Source of the DNA: Clostridium carboxidivorans P7
Lineage (GTDB): Bacteria > Bacillota > Clostridia > Clostridiales > Clostridiaceae
Direction of reading: 5' to 3'
Assembly: GCF_001038625.1 (NCBI RefSeq)
Contig: NZ_CP011803.1
Coordinates: forward strand, 62,001 to 126,000
DNA length: 64,000 nucleotides
Shown here one piece after another: positions 7,377 to 16,843 of the stretch. Both the position numbers and the translations under genes were made by a program. The notes below the pieces were generated by a model. The model saw nothing but the letters and a program-made list of their open reading frames with translations. It was not told the origin of the DNA and searched no databases. Each line of letters opens with the position of its first letter. Position 1 is the stretch's first letter.

Positions 7377-10016
7377 ATGAAAAAGATAGGTTTAAATGAA
7401 CTTAGAGAAATGTATTTAAAATTCTTTGAAAGTAAAGAACATTTGAGATTACCGAGCTTTTCACTTGTTCCTAAAAATGATAAAAGTTTATTGCTTATAA
7501 ATGCAGGAATGGCACCTTTAAAGCCATATTTTACAGGGTTGCAAGTGCCTCCTAAGACAAGAGTTACAACTTGTCAGAAGTGTATAAGAACGGGTGATAT
7601 TGAAAATGTAGGTAAAACATCAAGGCATGGTACGTTTTTTGAAATGTTAGGTAATTTCTCTTTTGGTGATTATTTTAAGGAAGAAGCTATTCCATGGGCG
7701 TGGGAATTTACTACAGAGGTATTAAAACTTCCTAAAGATAAACTGTATGTAACTATTTATTTAGATGATGATGAAGCACATGATTTATGGGTTAAAAAGA
7801 CAGATATAGATCCTTCAAGAATATTTAGATTGGGAAAAGATGATAATTTTTGGGAGCATGGGATAGGACCTTGTGGACCTTGTTCTGAAATTCACTTTGA
7901 TAGAGGAAATGAAAAAATAAATACAGTAGAAGAATTTTTAAAAGCAGCAGATGAAGATAGAGTAGTTGAATTCTGGAATCTTGTATTTACACAGTTTGAT
8001 AAAGATGAAGATGGAAATTATAATAAATTAAAAAATCCTAATATAGACACAGGTATGGGACTTGAAAGAATAGCTACAATTATGCAGGGAACAAATAGCA
8101 TTTTTGAAGTTGATACTATAAGAGCCATACTAGATGAAGTTAGTAAAGTGGCAAAAATTGAATATGGAAAAGATGAAAAAAGTGATATATCTATGAGAGT
8201 AATAACAGACCATGTTAGAAGTGTTAGTTTTATGATTAGTGATGGAATATTGCCTTCAAATGAAGGTAGGGGATATGTTCTTAGAAGATTACTTAGAAGA
8301 GCTGCTAAGCATGGAAAATCTTTAGGAATAAATAATGCATTTTTATATAAACTAACAGATATGGTTATAGATAATTCTTGTGGAAACTATGCTGAACTTG
8401 CAGAAAAAAGAGATTATATTAAAAAGGTTATAAAATTAGAAGAAGAAAGATTTGATGAAACTATAGATAGTGGAATGCAAATTTTAAATGAATTTATAGA
8501 AAATTTAAAAATTAATAATGAAACTATTTTATCAGGAGAAAAAGCATTTAAGTTATATGACACTTATGGATTTCCAATAGAGCTTACTGAAGAAATACTT
8601 GAAGAAAAAGATATGAAAGTGGATTTAGAAGGCTTTAATAAAGAAATGCAAAATCAAAGAGAAAGAGCTAGAGCTGCAAGAGAAGAGACCAACTACATGG
8701 GAGCAGAAGATACTATATTAAATAAAATACCTTTAGAAATAGAAACAAAATTTAATGGATATGATACTTTGCACACTACTTCAAAGGTTAAAATTTTAAT
8801 TAAAAATGAAGAATTTGTTTCAACTATGGTAGAAGGAGATAAGGGTGTAATAGTTACAGAAAATACTCCTTTTTATGCAGAAATGGGAGGTCAAATAGGT
8901 GATCACGGTATAATATCCACAGATTCATTTAAGGCAGAGGTTGTGGATTGTAAAAAAAATGTAGCAGGAAAAATACTTCATTTTGTAAAGGTATTGAGTG
9001 GAACTATAGGTGTAGATCATCAAGTAACTTTAAATGTAAATGAAGCTAGAAGAAATAATATAAGAAGAAATCATACTGCAACACATTTGTTAAATGAAGC
9101 ATTGAGAAAAGTTCTAGGAGAACATGTTCATCAATCAGGTTCTTACGTAGATGATGAAAGATTGAGATTTGACTTTAATCATTTTGAAGCACCAAGTCAT
9201 GAGGAATTAAAAAAAGTTGAAGCTTTAGTTAATGATGAAATAGTAAAAGTACTAAATGTGCAAACACAAAGCATGAGTTTAGAAGAAGCAAAAGAAACTG
9301 GAGCTATTGCTTTGTTTGATAACAAATATAAAGATGAAGTTAGAGTAGTCTCAGTAGGAGATTTTAGTAAAGAATTGTGCGGAGGAACTCATGTATCAAA
9401 TTCCGGAGAAATAGGTTTGTTTAAGATAATATCCGAAGCTGGTGTGGCTGCTGGTATAAGAAGAATAGAAGCAGTTACTGGACCTAAAGCAATTGCATAT
9501 GTAGAAGCTAAAAATGATCTTATTAAGGAAATTGGTAACAAGCTAAGATGTTCTGAAAAGGAGATAATTCATAAATTAGATTTGCAGGCTCTTGAACTTA
9601 AAGAAAAAGATAAAGAAATTGCAGAATTAAAATCTAAACTTGCAGGAAGTGCAGAAGATGAAATATTAAATGGTTTCCAGGAAGTAAAAGGAATTAAGCT
9701 TTTTACTGGTGTATTAAAAGATGTAGATGGAAATGCACTTAGAGATTTAGCAGATAAGATCAGGAATAAAGGTGGAGAATGTGTAGTTGTTCTTGGAAGT
9801 GTAGTAGAAGGAAAAGTTCAGTTTGTATCTATGACTACTAAAGAGGCAATTGCTAAAGGAGTTCACTGTGGAAAAATTATAAAGGAAGTAGCAGCTATAG
9901 CTGGCGGCGGCGGCGGTGGAAGACCTGACATGGCTCAAGCTGGTGGAAAGCTTCCTGAAAAAGTGGAAGATGCAATAGGAAGTTGTGTATCAATATTGGA
10001 AAAACTAGTTAAATAG
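7377..10016 (+). CDS. alaS: Alanyl-tRNA synthetase
   Basis: The 879-residue class II synthetase attaches alanine to tRNA-Ala. In order it has the aminoacylation domain (start [17 protein letters not shown], with [13 protein letters not shown] and the motif 2/3 regions), the editing domain with zinc-type HTATH near residue 566 and CGGTH near 670, and the C-terminal oligomerisation domain with a glycine run followed by RPDMAQAGG. Length is typical. The start follows AAAGGAGAGA. Expression is under the alanine T-box just upstream. The GGC repeat at about 9902-9917 encodes the conserved glycine stretch and is not a frameshift. Confidence 0.98.
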   Translation: MKKIGLNELREMYLKFFESKEHLRLPSFSLVPKNDKSLLLINAGMAPLKPYFTGLQVPPKTRVTTCQKCIRTGDIENVGKTSRHGTFFEMLGNFSFGDYFKEEAIPWAWEFTTEVLKLPKDKLYVTIYLDDDEAHDLWVKKTDIDPSRIFRLGKDDNFWEHGIGPCGPCSEIHFDRGNEKINTVEEFLKAADEDRVVEFWNLVFTQFDKDEDGNYNKLKNPNIDTGMGLERIATIMQGTNSIFEVDTIRAILDEVSKVAKIEYGKDEKSDISMRVITDHVRSVSFMISDGILPSNEGRGYVLRRLLRRAAKHGKSLGINNAFLYKLTDMVIDNSCGNYAELAEKRDYIKKVIKLEEERFDETIDSGMQILNEFIENLKINNETILSGEKAFKLYDTYGFPIELTEEILEEKDMKVDLEGFNKEMQNQRERARAAREETNYMGAEDTILNKIPLEIETKFNGYDTLHTTSKVKILIKNEEFVSTMVEGDKGVIVTENTPFYAEMGGQIGDHGIISTDSFKAEVVDCKKNVAGKILHFVKVLSGTIGVDHQVTLNVNEARRNNIRRNHTATHLLNEALRKVLGEHVHQSGSYVDDERLRFDFNHFEAPSHEELKKVEALVNDEIVKVLNVQTQSMSLEEAKETGAIALFDNKYKDEVRVVSVGDFSKELCGGTHVSNSGEIGLFKIISEAGVAAGIRRIEAVTGPKAIAYVEAKNDLIKEIGNKLRCSEKEIIHKLDLQALELKEKDKEIAELKSKLAGSAEDEILNGFQEVKGIKLFTGVLKDVDGNALRDLADKIRNKGGECVVVLGSVVEGKVQFVSMTTKEAIAKGVHCGKIIKEVAAIAGGGGGGRPDMAQAGGKLPEKVEDAIGSCVSILEKLVK

Positions 10017-10078
10017 TATACATTTTCACGAATATAGTCTATAATAGAATTAGTAGAATTACTAGCGGGGTGATATAA

Positions 10079-10330
10079 ATGGGTAACGATAATACTATTC
10101 AGTTTAATATTCCTAAAGATAAAGAAGATTTGACTAAAGAAATATTAACTGAAGTCTATGATTCTCTAATTAAAAAGGGATATAACCCTGTAAATCAATT
10201 AGTTGGTTATTTAATTTCAGGGGATCCTACATACATTACAAATTACAATGGAGCTAGATCCTTAGTTAGAAAGTTAGAAAGAGATGAAATATTAGAAGAA
10301 GTATTAAAAGCATATTTAGGAATAAAATAA
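10079..10330 (+). CDS. IreB family regulatory phosphoprotein (UPF0297, YrzL)
   Basis: The 83-residue protein matches the UPF0297 family (NTIQFNIP at the start, [20 protein letters not shown] in the middle). In Enterococcus faecalis the homologue IreB is phosphorylated on N-terminal threonines by the PASTA kinase IreK and affects cephalosporin resistance. Here Thr6 sits in the equivalent segment, and a PASTA kinase (57215-59101) is encoded in the same window. The alaS-ireB-ruvX-DUF1292 order is conserved in Firmicutes. The start ATG follows GGGGTGAT. Confidence 0.92.
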   Translation: MGNDNTIQFNIPKDKEDLTKEILTEVYDSLIKKGYNPVNQLVGYLISGDPTYITNYNGARSLVRKLERDEILEEVLKAYLGIK

Positions 10331-10334
10331 AATC

Positions 10335-10368
10335 TGTTCCAAATGGGTTTTTAAACTCATTTGGAACA
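10335..10368. terminator. Hairpin after ireB (possible terminator)
   Basis: A 13-14 bp stem (TGTTCCAAATG... paired with ...CATTTGGAACA) with a short T-rich loop follows the stop codon. No T-run follows it on the + strand, so termination strength is uncertain; it may instead be a processing or stability element between ireB and ruvX. Confidence 0.55.
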
Positions 10369-10481
10369 AATTATGTCGATGAATGAGATTAAAATATAAT
10401 TGTATATATTGCAATTTTGATAAAATTTGATTTTAACAATAACACATTGTACAATACGATAATGAAATTAGGAGAATGAAA

Positions 10482-10898
10482 ATGAGAATACTAGGATTAG
10501 ATGTAGGCGATAGGACTATTGGTGTTGCCGTAAGTGATCCCCTTGGATTTACAGCACAAGGTATAACTACGATAAGAAGAAAAAGCCAAGATGCAGACAT
10601 AAAGGAACTTAAAAATATTTGTGATGAATATAATGTGGAGACTATTGTATCAGGACTTCCTAAAAATATGAATGGAACCTTGGGACCACAAAGTGAAAAG
10701 GTATTAAAATTTTGCGAAGTGATAAAAGAAAAAATAGGGCTTCCAATTAAAATGTGGGATGAAAGATTAACCACTGTAGCAGCACATAGAGCTATGTTAG
10801 AGGCAGATTTATCTAGAAATAAGAGAAAAAAAATAGTTGATAAGATGGCTGCAATATACATACTTCAGGGATATTTAGATAGTATTTCAAATAAATAA
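10482..10898 (+). CDS. ruvX: Putative pre-16S rRNA nuclease / Holliday junction resolvase RuvX (YqgF)
   Basis: The 138-residue RNase H-fold protein starts [19 protein letters not shown], with the first catalytic Asp in LGLDVG; DERLTT and the later VDKMAA segment complete the YqgF pattern. The family matures the 16S rRNA 5' end in E. coli, and resolvase activity has been proposed. An in-frame ATG lies at 10476, but AGGAG at 10470-10474 is only one base from it and seven bases from ATG 10482, so the later start is chosen. The gene sits between ireB and the DUF1292 gene, as in B. subtilis (yrrK). Confidence 0.92.
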   Translation: MRILGLDVGDRTIGVAVSDPLGFTAQGITTIRRKSQDADIKELKNICDEYNVETIVSGLPKNMNGTLGPQSEKVLKFCEVIKEKIGLPIKMWDERLTTVAAHRAMLEADLSRNKRKKIVDKMAAIYILQGYLDSISNK

Positions 10899-10921
10899 AC
10901 AAATAAATGAGGTGAAAAACC

Positions 10922-11188
10922 ATGGAAAATGATGTAACAACTATCATTCTAAATGATGAGGATGGCAAAGAGGTAGAGTTTGATGTAGTTACTAAAATGG
11001 ATATAGAAGATAAAGAATACGTGATAGTTGCTCCAAAAGATAAAGAAGAGATAGATGAAGCGATAGCATTAAGAATAGATGTAGACGAAGAAGGTAATGA
11101 GGTATTAACTACTGTTGAAGATGAAGATGAATTTGCAATGGTAGAGGAAGCTTACGAAACTTTATTCAGTGAAGATCAACTTAATTAA
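10922..11188 (+). CDS. DUF1292 family acidic protein (YrzB)
   Basis: The 88-residue, strongly acidic protein (runs such as EDEDEF and DVDEEGNEV) matches the DUF1292/YrzB family, which is of unknown function and follows ruvX in many Firmicutes. The ATG follows GAGGTGAAAAACC. It is the last gene of the alaS-linked cluster and is followed by a terminator hairpin. Confidence 0.88.
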   Translation: MENDVTTIILNDEDGKEVEFDVVTKMDIEDKEYVIVAPKDKEEIDEAIALRIDVDEEGNEVLTTVEDEDEFAMVEEAYETLFSEDQLN

Positions 11189-11197
11189 TGTTTAATG

Positions 11198-11230
11198 CAA
11201 AAGCTATGATATTCATAGCTTTTATAATTT
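11198..11230 (+). terminator. Terminator after the DUF1292 gene
   Basis: AAAGCTATGA pairs with TCATAGCTTT around a 3-base loop, and a T-rich tail follows (TTTATAATTTTAT). Confidence 0.8.
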
Positions 11231-11263
11231 TATATAAGTCTAATAAAAATTAATTTTAACGAA

Positions 11264-11307
11264 TTAATTGATTTTCAATTGACAATCAATTAAATACGTA
11301 TTAAACT
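11264..11307 (+). promoter_or_regulatory. Promoter and palindromic operator candidate of the Fur-family gene
   Basis: A perfect 10-bp inverted repeat (TTAATTGATT at 11264-11273 and AATCAATTAA at 11284-11293, 10-bp centre) covers the -35 hexamer TTGACA at 11279-11284. TAAACT at 11302-11307 lies 17 bp further on. The position over the promoter of a Fur-family regulator suggests autoregulation (inference). It is not a textbook 7-1-7 Fur, PerR or Zur box, so the binding protein is not certain. Confidence 0.6.
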
Positions 11308-11343
11308 ATGGTTTGAAAATAATTATTGAAATGGGGTTATATA

Positions 11344-11799
11344 ATGTCAAAGCTTTCACCTGAAGAAACAGAAAAACTTAAGAATAATTTAAAGGAAAAA
11401 GGCTATAAGTTTACCCCTCAGAGAAGAGCCATTATAGATATAATAATAAAGAATGAAGGTAGTCATCTTACAACGGAAGAATTATATGATTTAGTAAAGA
11501 AGGATTGTCCAGAAATAGGATTGGCTACAGTATATAGAACAGTTCAATTATTAGAAGAATTAGGTGTTATATGTAAATTAGAACTTAATGATGGGTGTAG
11601 TAGATATGAGTTGATTCATGAAGAAGAAAATCATCAACACCATCATTTGATATGTACTAATTGTGGAAGTGTTATTGAAGTTCAACATGATTTGTTGGAT
11701 GATTTAGAACATGAAATTGAAGAAAAATATAATTTTAAGATTACTAATCATAGTCTGAAATTTTATGGAATATGTAGTAAATGTAAAAATGAAACTTAA
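11344..11799 (+). CDS. fur: Fur-family metalloregulator
   Basis: The 151-residue protein has an N-terminal winged helix (YKFTPQRRAIIDII, then GLATVYRTVQLLEELG) and a C-terminal metal-binding domain. That domain has a His-rich HQHHHLICTNCG segment and two CxxC pairs (CTNC, CSKC) for structural zinc. The family represses iron-uptake, peroxide or zinc genes with metal as corepressor. Fur is the likeliest type, but PerR or Zur cannot be excluded by eye. A TTG at 11326 would extend the frame by six residues. The GGGG at 11332-11335 is better spaced for ATG 11344, which gives the usual MSKLSPEE start. Confidence 0.88.
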   Translation: MSKLSPEETEKLKNNLKEKGYKFTPQRRAIIDIIIKNEGSHLTTEELYDLVKKDCPEIGLATVYRTVQLLEELGVICKLELNDGCSRYELIHEEENHQHHHLICTNCGSVIEVQHDLLDDLEHEIEEKYNFKITNHSLKFYGICSKCKNET

Positions 11800-11832
11800 T
11801 TCAGGTAGTATATATATGCCATCTGAATTTTA
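11800..11832 (+). terminator. Hairpin after the Fur-family gene
   Basis: TTCAGGTAG pairs imperfectly with CCATCTGAA, followed by a short T stretch. It is a weak intrinsic terminator candidate. Confidence 0.45.
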
Positions 11833-11950
11833 GCTGAATTTATCCAGCCCATAGCAGTCGTTTTTTATTGCTTTTATAATCAAGTAGTATTATTAGGATA
11901 GCTATTGGATAAAATATTTTAAAAATTATAAAAAAGGAGGGAAGATTTTT

Positions 11951-13618
11951 TTGCGAAAGGAAAAAGAGAAAATAAAAATCATTCCATTAGGTGGATTAAA
12001 TGAAATAGGAAAGAACCTTACAGCAATAGAGTACAAAAATGACATAGTAGTAATCGACTGTGGATTAAGTTTTCCAGACGATGAAATGTTAGGAATAGAT
12101 TTGGTAATACCAGATATAACATATCTACAAAAAAATATAGAGAAGGTTAAGGGTATATTTTTAACTCATGGACATGAAGACCATATTGGAGCGTTACCAT
12201 ATGTATTAAAAGAAATGAATGTACCTGTATATGGAACAAAATTAACATTGGGTATTATTCAAACAAAATTAAAGGAACACAATTTGTTAAGTGTAGTAGA
12301 GTTAAAATGTGTAAAACCAAAAGATATAGTTAAATTAGAGAATGTATCTGTAGAATTTATAAGAACCAGCCACAGTATTGCAGATTCAGTAGCTATTGCA
12401 ATTCATACGCCTATCGGAGTTATTTTACACACAGGAGATTTTAAAATTGATTACACACCTATTGATGGATGTGTAGCTGATTTAGCAAGATTTGCAGAAT
12501 TAGGTAAAAGAGGGGTACTAGTTATGCTGGCAGATAGTACTAATGTGGAGAGGCCAGGATATACTATGTCTGAAAGTACTGTAGGAGAAACATTTGGCAG
12601 AATTTTCACTAATGCTAAAGGAAGAATAATTGTGGCAACATTTGCTTCCAATATTCACAGAATACAACAAATAATTACAGAATCAATAAAGTATAATAGA
12701 AAAGTTGCTGTTTCTGGAAGAAGTATGGAAAATATAATGGAAGTTGCAATGGAATTAGGATATATAGATGCTAATAAAGATGTATTTATTAATGTTGATA
12801 ATATAAACAAATATCCTAATAATAGAATAACTATTGTTACGACAGGAAGCCAGGGAGAACCTATGTCAGCACTCTCAAGAATGGCATCTTCAGAACACAA
12901 AAAGGTAAATATAATACCAGGAGATAGAGTTATTATATCTGCTAGTGCTATACCAGGAAATGAAAAATTAATTTCAAAAGTTATAAATCAGTTATTTAAA
13001 AAGGGAGCAGATGTAATTTATGAAGCATTGGCAGATGTTCATGTTTCTGGCCATGCGTGTCAAGAGGAATTAAAACTTATGCATACGCTTGTAAAACCTA
13101 AATTCTTTATGCCTGTACATGGTGAATACAGACACTTGAAACAACATGCAGAGTTGGCTGTTAAATTAGGACTTCCATCAAGTAATGTTGTAATTGCTGA
13201 TAATGGTGATGTAATAGAAGTAACAAGAGATTCTATTAGAAAAAATGGAACTGTTATTTCTGGTCAGGTGTTTGTAGATGGCTTAGGTGTAGGTGATGTT
13301 GGAAATATAGTATTGAGAGATAGAAAACATCTTTCACAGGATGGTATACTTACAGTAGTAGTTACTATTGAAAAAGAAAGTGGAAGTGTAATTGCTGGAC
13401 CAGATATTATTTCAAGAGGATTTGTTTATGTAAGAGAATCTGAAGATTTAATGGAAGAAGCAAGAGAACTAGTCAAGGATGCCTTGAAAAAATGTGAGGA
13501 AAAACATATAACTGAATGGGCAAGCATAAAATCAAATATAAAGGAAGTTCTTAGAGTATTCCTTTATGAAAGAACAAGAAGAAAGCCAATGATACTTCCT
13601 ATAATTATGGAAATATAA
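11951..13618 (+). CDS. rnjA: Ribonuclease J
   Basis: The 555-residue metallo-beta-lactamase/beta-CASP nuclease has the metal motif HGHEDHIG near residues 74-81, the beta-CASP DSTNVE segment and a later HVSGHA motif. RNase J acts as a 5'-3' exonuclease and endonuclease in mRNA decay and rRNA maturation in Firmicutes that lack RNase E. The start is TTG 8 bases after a strong AAAGGAGGG. The length is that of RNase J1. No second RNase J is present in this window, so J1 versus J2 is not resolved. Confidence 0.95.
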   Translation: MRKEKEKIKIIPLGGLNEIGKNLTAIEYKNDIVVIDCGLSFPDDEMLGIDLVIPDITYLQKNIEKVKGIFLTHGHEDHIGALPYVLKEMNVPVYGTKLTLGIIQTKLKEHNLLSVVELKCVKPKDIVKLENVSVEFIRTSHSIADSVAIAIHTPIGVILHTGDFKIDYTPIDGCVADLARFAELGKRGVLVMLADSTNVERPGYTMSESTVGETFGRIFTNAKGRIIVATFASNIHRIQQIITESIKYNRKVAVSGRSMENIMEVAMELGYIDANKDVFINVDNINKYPNNRITIVTTGSQGEPMSALSRMASSEHKKVNIIPGDRVIISASAIPGNEKLISKVINQLFKKGADVIYEALADVHVSGHACQEELKLMHTLVKPKFFMPVHGEYRHLKQHAELAVKLGLPSSNVVIADNGDVIEVTRDSIRKNGTVISGQVFVDGLGVGDVGNIVLRDRKHLSQDGILTVVVTIEKESGSVIAGPDIISRGFVYVRESEDLMEEARELVKDALKKCEEKHITEWASIKSNIKEVLRVFLYERTRRKPMILPIIMEI

Positions 13619-13696
13619 TTATAGATTTAAATTTTATTTGGCACTTGTTTGGATTTTAAGTTAAAGTTCCAATTATAAATAAGGAGGAGTTTATTT

Positions 13697-14047
13697 ATGA
13701 ATATCTATGATAAGGCTCACGAATTTGCAAAAGAGTTGGGAAATTGTCCGGAAGTTATTAACCTTAGAGAAGCAAGTAAAGGCATTGAAGGCAATGATAA
13801 TAATAAAAGAATGTTGGATGATTTTAGAAAATTGCAGATAGAAGCTTATTCACAGCAAATGCAGGATGGAAAAGTATCTGATGAAATAACAGAAAAACTT
13901 AAAAATTTAGGACCAATTATATCTACTAATCCTGCTGTAAGCAATTACATTCAGGCAGAGCAAAGATTCAGCATTGTATGGAATGATGTTTTAAAAATTT
14001 TAAATGATGCAATAGGTATAGATTTTACCTTTGGAATGAATAAATAA
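13697..14047 (+). CDS. YlbF/YmcA family protein (DUF964)
   Basis: The 116-residue, largely helical protein matches the YlbF family (NIYDKAHEFAKELGNCPEV, FRKLQIEAYSQQMQDGK). In B. subtilis YlbF works with YmcA and YaaT in the Y-complex that directs RNase Y and influences competence, sporulation and biofilm formation. The position after rnjA fits an RNA-decay role, but this is inference; paralogues are common. The ATG follows AAGGAGGAG. Confidence 0.8.
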   Translation: MNIYDKAHEFAKELGNCPEVINLREASKGIEGNDNNKRMLDDFRKLQIEAYSQQMQDGKVSDEITEKLKNLGPIISTNPAVSNYIQAEQRFSIVWNDVLKILNDAIGIDFTFGMNK

Positions 14048-14060
14048 AATACTTCAAAAG

Positions 14061-14136
14061 TTGACTTTTTAATGTTATGATACTAAAATAGATAGGGTAA
14101 GCATAATTGGGTACTTTATAAGTATCCAATTTTTTT
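14061..14136 (+). promoter_or_regulatory. typA promoter followed by a leader hairpin
   Basis: TTGACT at 14061-14066 and TAAAAT at 14084-14089 have a 17-bp spacer. About 10 bases after the expected transcript start, an 11-bp stem (14106-14116 with 14120-14130) followed by a T-run forms a terminator-like structure within the typA leader. It could attenuate typA, or end readthrough from the gene before. Confidence 0.65.
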
Positions 14137-14198
14137 GAGTGCTTATTAGGATATAAGGTTACATTTAGTGATTTAAACAAAAAATTGGAGGAATAATA

Positions 14199-16022
14199 AT
14201 GGAATTATTTACAAGAAACGATATAAGGAATGTGGCAATAATCGCACACGTTGACCATGGTAAGACTACACTAGTAGATGCACTTCTTAAGCAAAGCCAT
14301 GTGTTTAGAGAAAATGAAAAAGTTCAAGAAAGAGTAATGGATTCAAATGATCTTGAAAAAGAAAGAGGTATCACAATACTTTCAAAAAATACAGCAGTTA
14401 TGCACAATGGAATAAAAATAAATATAGTAGATACTCCTGGTCATGCTGATTTTGGAGGAGAAGTTGAACGTGTACTTAAAATGGTAGATAGTGTTTTACT
14501 TGTAGTAGATGCTTATGAAGGACCAATGCCTCAAACTAAATTTGTATTGAAAAAGGCTTTGGAGCTTGATCTAAGACCTATAGTAGTTATAAATAAAATA
14601 GATAGACCAGATGGAAGACCAGCAGAAGTTTTAGATGAAGTATTTGATTTATTTGTAGAGCTTGGTGCAAGTGATGAACAACTAGATTTTCCAGTAGTTT
14701 ATTGTTCAGCTAGAGCTGGCTTTGCAAAAAAAGAATTAGAAGATGAGTCAGATAATATGGACCCAATGTTTGATGTTATAGTGAAAAATGTTCCAGCACC
14801 ACAAGGTCATCTGGACATGCCGCTTCAAATGTTAGTTACAACTATAGACTATAATGAATATGTAGGTAAAATTGGTATAGGAAAAATACAAAGGGGAAGT
14901 ATAAAAAAGAATCAGCAAGTAGCTTTAGTGAGAACAGATGGACAAATAGATAATGTAAAAATTTCTAGTCTTTATGTGTACAATGGACTTAAAAGAGAAG
15001 AAACAGATGAAGCTAAACTTGGAGATATAGTAGCAGTTGCTGGTATTCCAGATATAAATATAGGAGAAACTATAGCAGATAGCGCTAATCCAGAAGCTCT
15101 TCCTTTTGTTGAGATAGATGAACCTACATTAAGCATGAACTTTATGGTTAATGACTCACCATTTGCAGGAAGAGATGGAGACTTTGTTACATCAAGACAC
15201 TTAAGAGACAGACTTATGAAAGAATTAGAAACTAATGTATCTTTAAGAGTAGAAGAAACAGAAAGTGCAGATTGTTTCAAAGTAAGCGGAAGAGGAGAAC
15301 TTCATCTTTCAGTGTTAATTGAAACTATGAGAAGAGAAGGATATGAATTCCAAGTTTCTAAGCCATCAGTTATATTTAAAGAAGAAAATGGTAAAAAGTG
15401 TGAACCTATTGAATACCTTACAATAGATGTACCAGAAGAATTCATGGGAGTTGTTATGGAAAAGCTAGGACCTAGAAAAGGTGAGATGGTAAACATGACA
15501 TCTGCTATTAATGGATATACAAGACTTGAATTTAAGATTCCTGCAAGAGGACTTATAGGATTTAGAAATGAATTTATGACTGATACAAAAGGTAATGGTA
15601 TAATGAACCACGTATTAAGTGGATATGAACCATATAGAGGAGAAATTCCTGAAAGAACTAGAGGATCACTAGTTGTATTTGAAACAGGTACATCTATTGG
15701 TTATGGATTGTTTAATGCACAAGAAAGAGGAACATTATTTATAGAACCAGCTACAGATGTATATGCTGGAATGATAGCAGGACAATGTTCAAGAGCAGAT
15801 GATATAGAAGTTAATGTATGTAAGAAGAAACATTTGTCTAATACTAGATCATCAGGTGCAGATGATTCTTTAAAATTAGTACCAGTAACTCAAATGAGCT
15901 TAGAGCAAAGTCTTGAATTTATAGGTTCTGATGAACTTGTAGAAATTACACCTAAAAATATCAGAATGAGAAAGAAAATATTAGATTCTGATACTAGAAA
16001 GAGAGCTTCAAGAAAAAAATAA
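14199..16022 (+). CDS. typA: Translational GTPase TypA/BipA
   Basis: The 607-residue GTPase has G1 AHVDHGKTT (residues 15-23), the DTPGHADFGGEVER switch II and NKIDRPD, then EF-G-like domains II, III and V and the family-specific C-terminal domain. It binds the ribosome and helps large-subunit assembly, especially under stress and low temperature. Length and motifs are complete. It has its own promoter with an unusual hairpin in the leader and a terminator downstream. The start ATG follows TTGGAGGAA. Confidence 0.97.
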   Translation: MELFTRNDIRNVAIIAHVDHGKTTLVDALLKQSHVFRENEKVQERVMDSNDLEKERGITILSKNTAVMHNGIKINIVDTPGHADFGGEVERVLKMVDSVLLVVDAYEGPMPQTKFVLKKALELDLRPIVVINKIDRPDGRPAEVLDEVFDLFVELGASDEQLDFPVVYCSARAGFAKKELEDESDNMDPMFDVIVKNVPAPQGHLDMPLQMLVTTIDYNEYVGKIGIGKIQRGSIKKNQQVALVRTDGQIDNVKISSLYVYNGLKREETDEAKLGDIVAVAGIPDINIGETIADSANPEALPFVEIDEPTLSMNFMVNDSPFAGRDGDFVTSRHLRDRLMKELETNVSLRVEETESADCFKVSGRGELHLSVLIETMRREGYEFQVSKPSVIFKEENGKKCEPIEYLTIDVPEEFMGVVMEKLGPRKGEMVNMTSAINGYTRLEFKIPARGLIGFRNEFMTDTKGNGIMNHVLSGYEPYRGEIPERTRGSLVVFETGTSIGYGLFNAQERGTLFIEPATDVYAGMIAGQCSRADDIEVNVCKKKHLSNTRSSGADDSLKLVPVTQMSLEQSLEFIGSDELVEITPKNIRMRKKILDSDTRKRASRKK

Positions 16023-16101
16023 ATTAAAGCATAATGAAAAAAATGTTTTATTAAATCATATATGTAATTAAAAAATAAGTAGTGTATGAATAAAGCCAGA
16101 A

Positions 16102-16142
16102 GTATCATCTTTTTAAAAGATATGCTTCTGGAAAATTTTATA
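16102..16142 (+). terminator. Terminator of typA
   Basis: CCAGAAG-type arms (about 16102-16137) pair across an A/T-rich loop, followed by AAAATTTTA. Confidence 0.75.
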
Positions 16143-16194
16143 TGCATATATTGAGAAAAATAATTGATTTTGATTAAATATTTTGGAGGAAATA

Positions 16195-16842
16195 ATGAAG
16201 GGTATCACATATGATTATATGGAACAATATATAAGATCTCTTATAGAAGAGCATAATGAACCTTTAAAAGAATTAGAGGATTATGCTCATGAAAATAATG
16301 TTCCTATAGTACATAAAGAGGTTGCTAGATTTTTGGAGCTTATGATAAATATCAAAAAGCCTTTAAAAATATTAGAACTTGGTACTGCTATAGGATATTC
16401 ATCTATCCTTATGAATATAAGTTCTAAAGGCAATAGTGAAATAACAACTATTGAAAGAGATGAAAAAATGATAGCAGCAGCCCAAAGAAATATTGAAAAG
16501 TATGGATTTGCAGATAAAATTAAAATAATCCAGGGTGACTGTCTGGAAGTATTAAAGCAATTAAATGATAAATATGATTTAATATTCATGGATGCAGGGA
16601 AAGGTCATTATAATCACTTTCTTCCTGAATGCATGAGATTATTGAACAAGGATGGCATAATAATAGCAGATAATGCATTATTTAGAGGAATGGTTGCTTC
16701 TGATGATTTAGTAGAAAGAAGAAAAATAACCATAGTTAAAAGAATGAGAGAATATTTAAAACTTGTATCTGATAACAAAAGCTTTATAACTTCAGTTATA
16801 CCTATGGGAGATGGAATTGCAGTTACAACAAGGAGGGATTGA
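16195..16842 (+). CDS. trmR: tRNA 5-hydroxyuridine methyltransferase (TrmR/YrrM), O-methyltransferase family
   Basis: The 215-residue SAM-dependent class I methyltransferase has the SAM motif LELGTAIGYSS near residue 59, an acidic ITTIERD motif and LIFMDAGKGHY. It belongs to the YrrM/catechol-O-methyltransferase-like family. In B. subtilis YrrM (TrmR) methylates ho5U to mo5U at tRNA position 34. The next gene is the U32 protein of the family that makes ho5U, which supports this role. An upstream in-frame TTG at 16183 is part of the Shine-Dalgarno (GGAGG at 16185-16189), so ATG 16195 is the start. Confidence 0.88.
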   Translation: MKGITYDYMEQYIRSLIEEHNEPLKELEDYAHENNVPIVHKEVARFLELMINIKKPLKILELGTAIGYSSILMNISSKGNSEITTIERDEKMIAAAQRNIEKYGFADKIKIIQGDCLEVLKQLNDKYDLIFMDAGKGHYNHFLPECMRLLNKDGIIIADNALFRGMVASDDLVERRKITIVKRMREYLKLVSDNKSFITSVIPMGDGIAVTTRRD

Positions 16843-16843
16843 T

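Noticed and set aside
9900..9920. GGC repeat in alaS as a possible phase-variation tract
   Set aside because: The repeat unit is a codon and encodes the conserved glycine stretch of AlaRS; unit changes would not shift the frame.
10433..10861. 142-residue minus-strand frame opposite ruvX
   Set aside because: It mirrors ruvX codon structure, has no Shine-Dalgarno and no recognisable domain.
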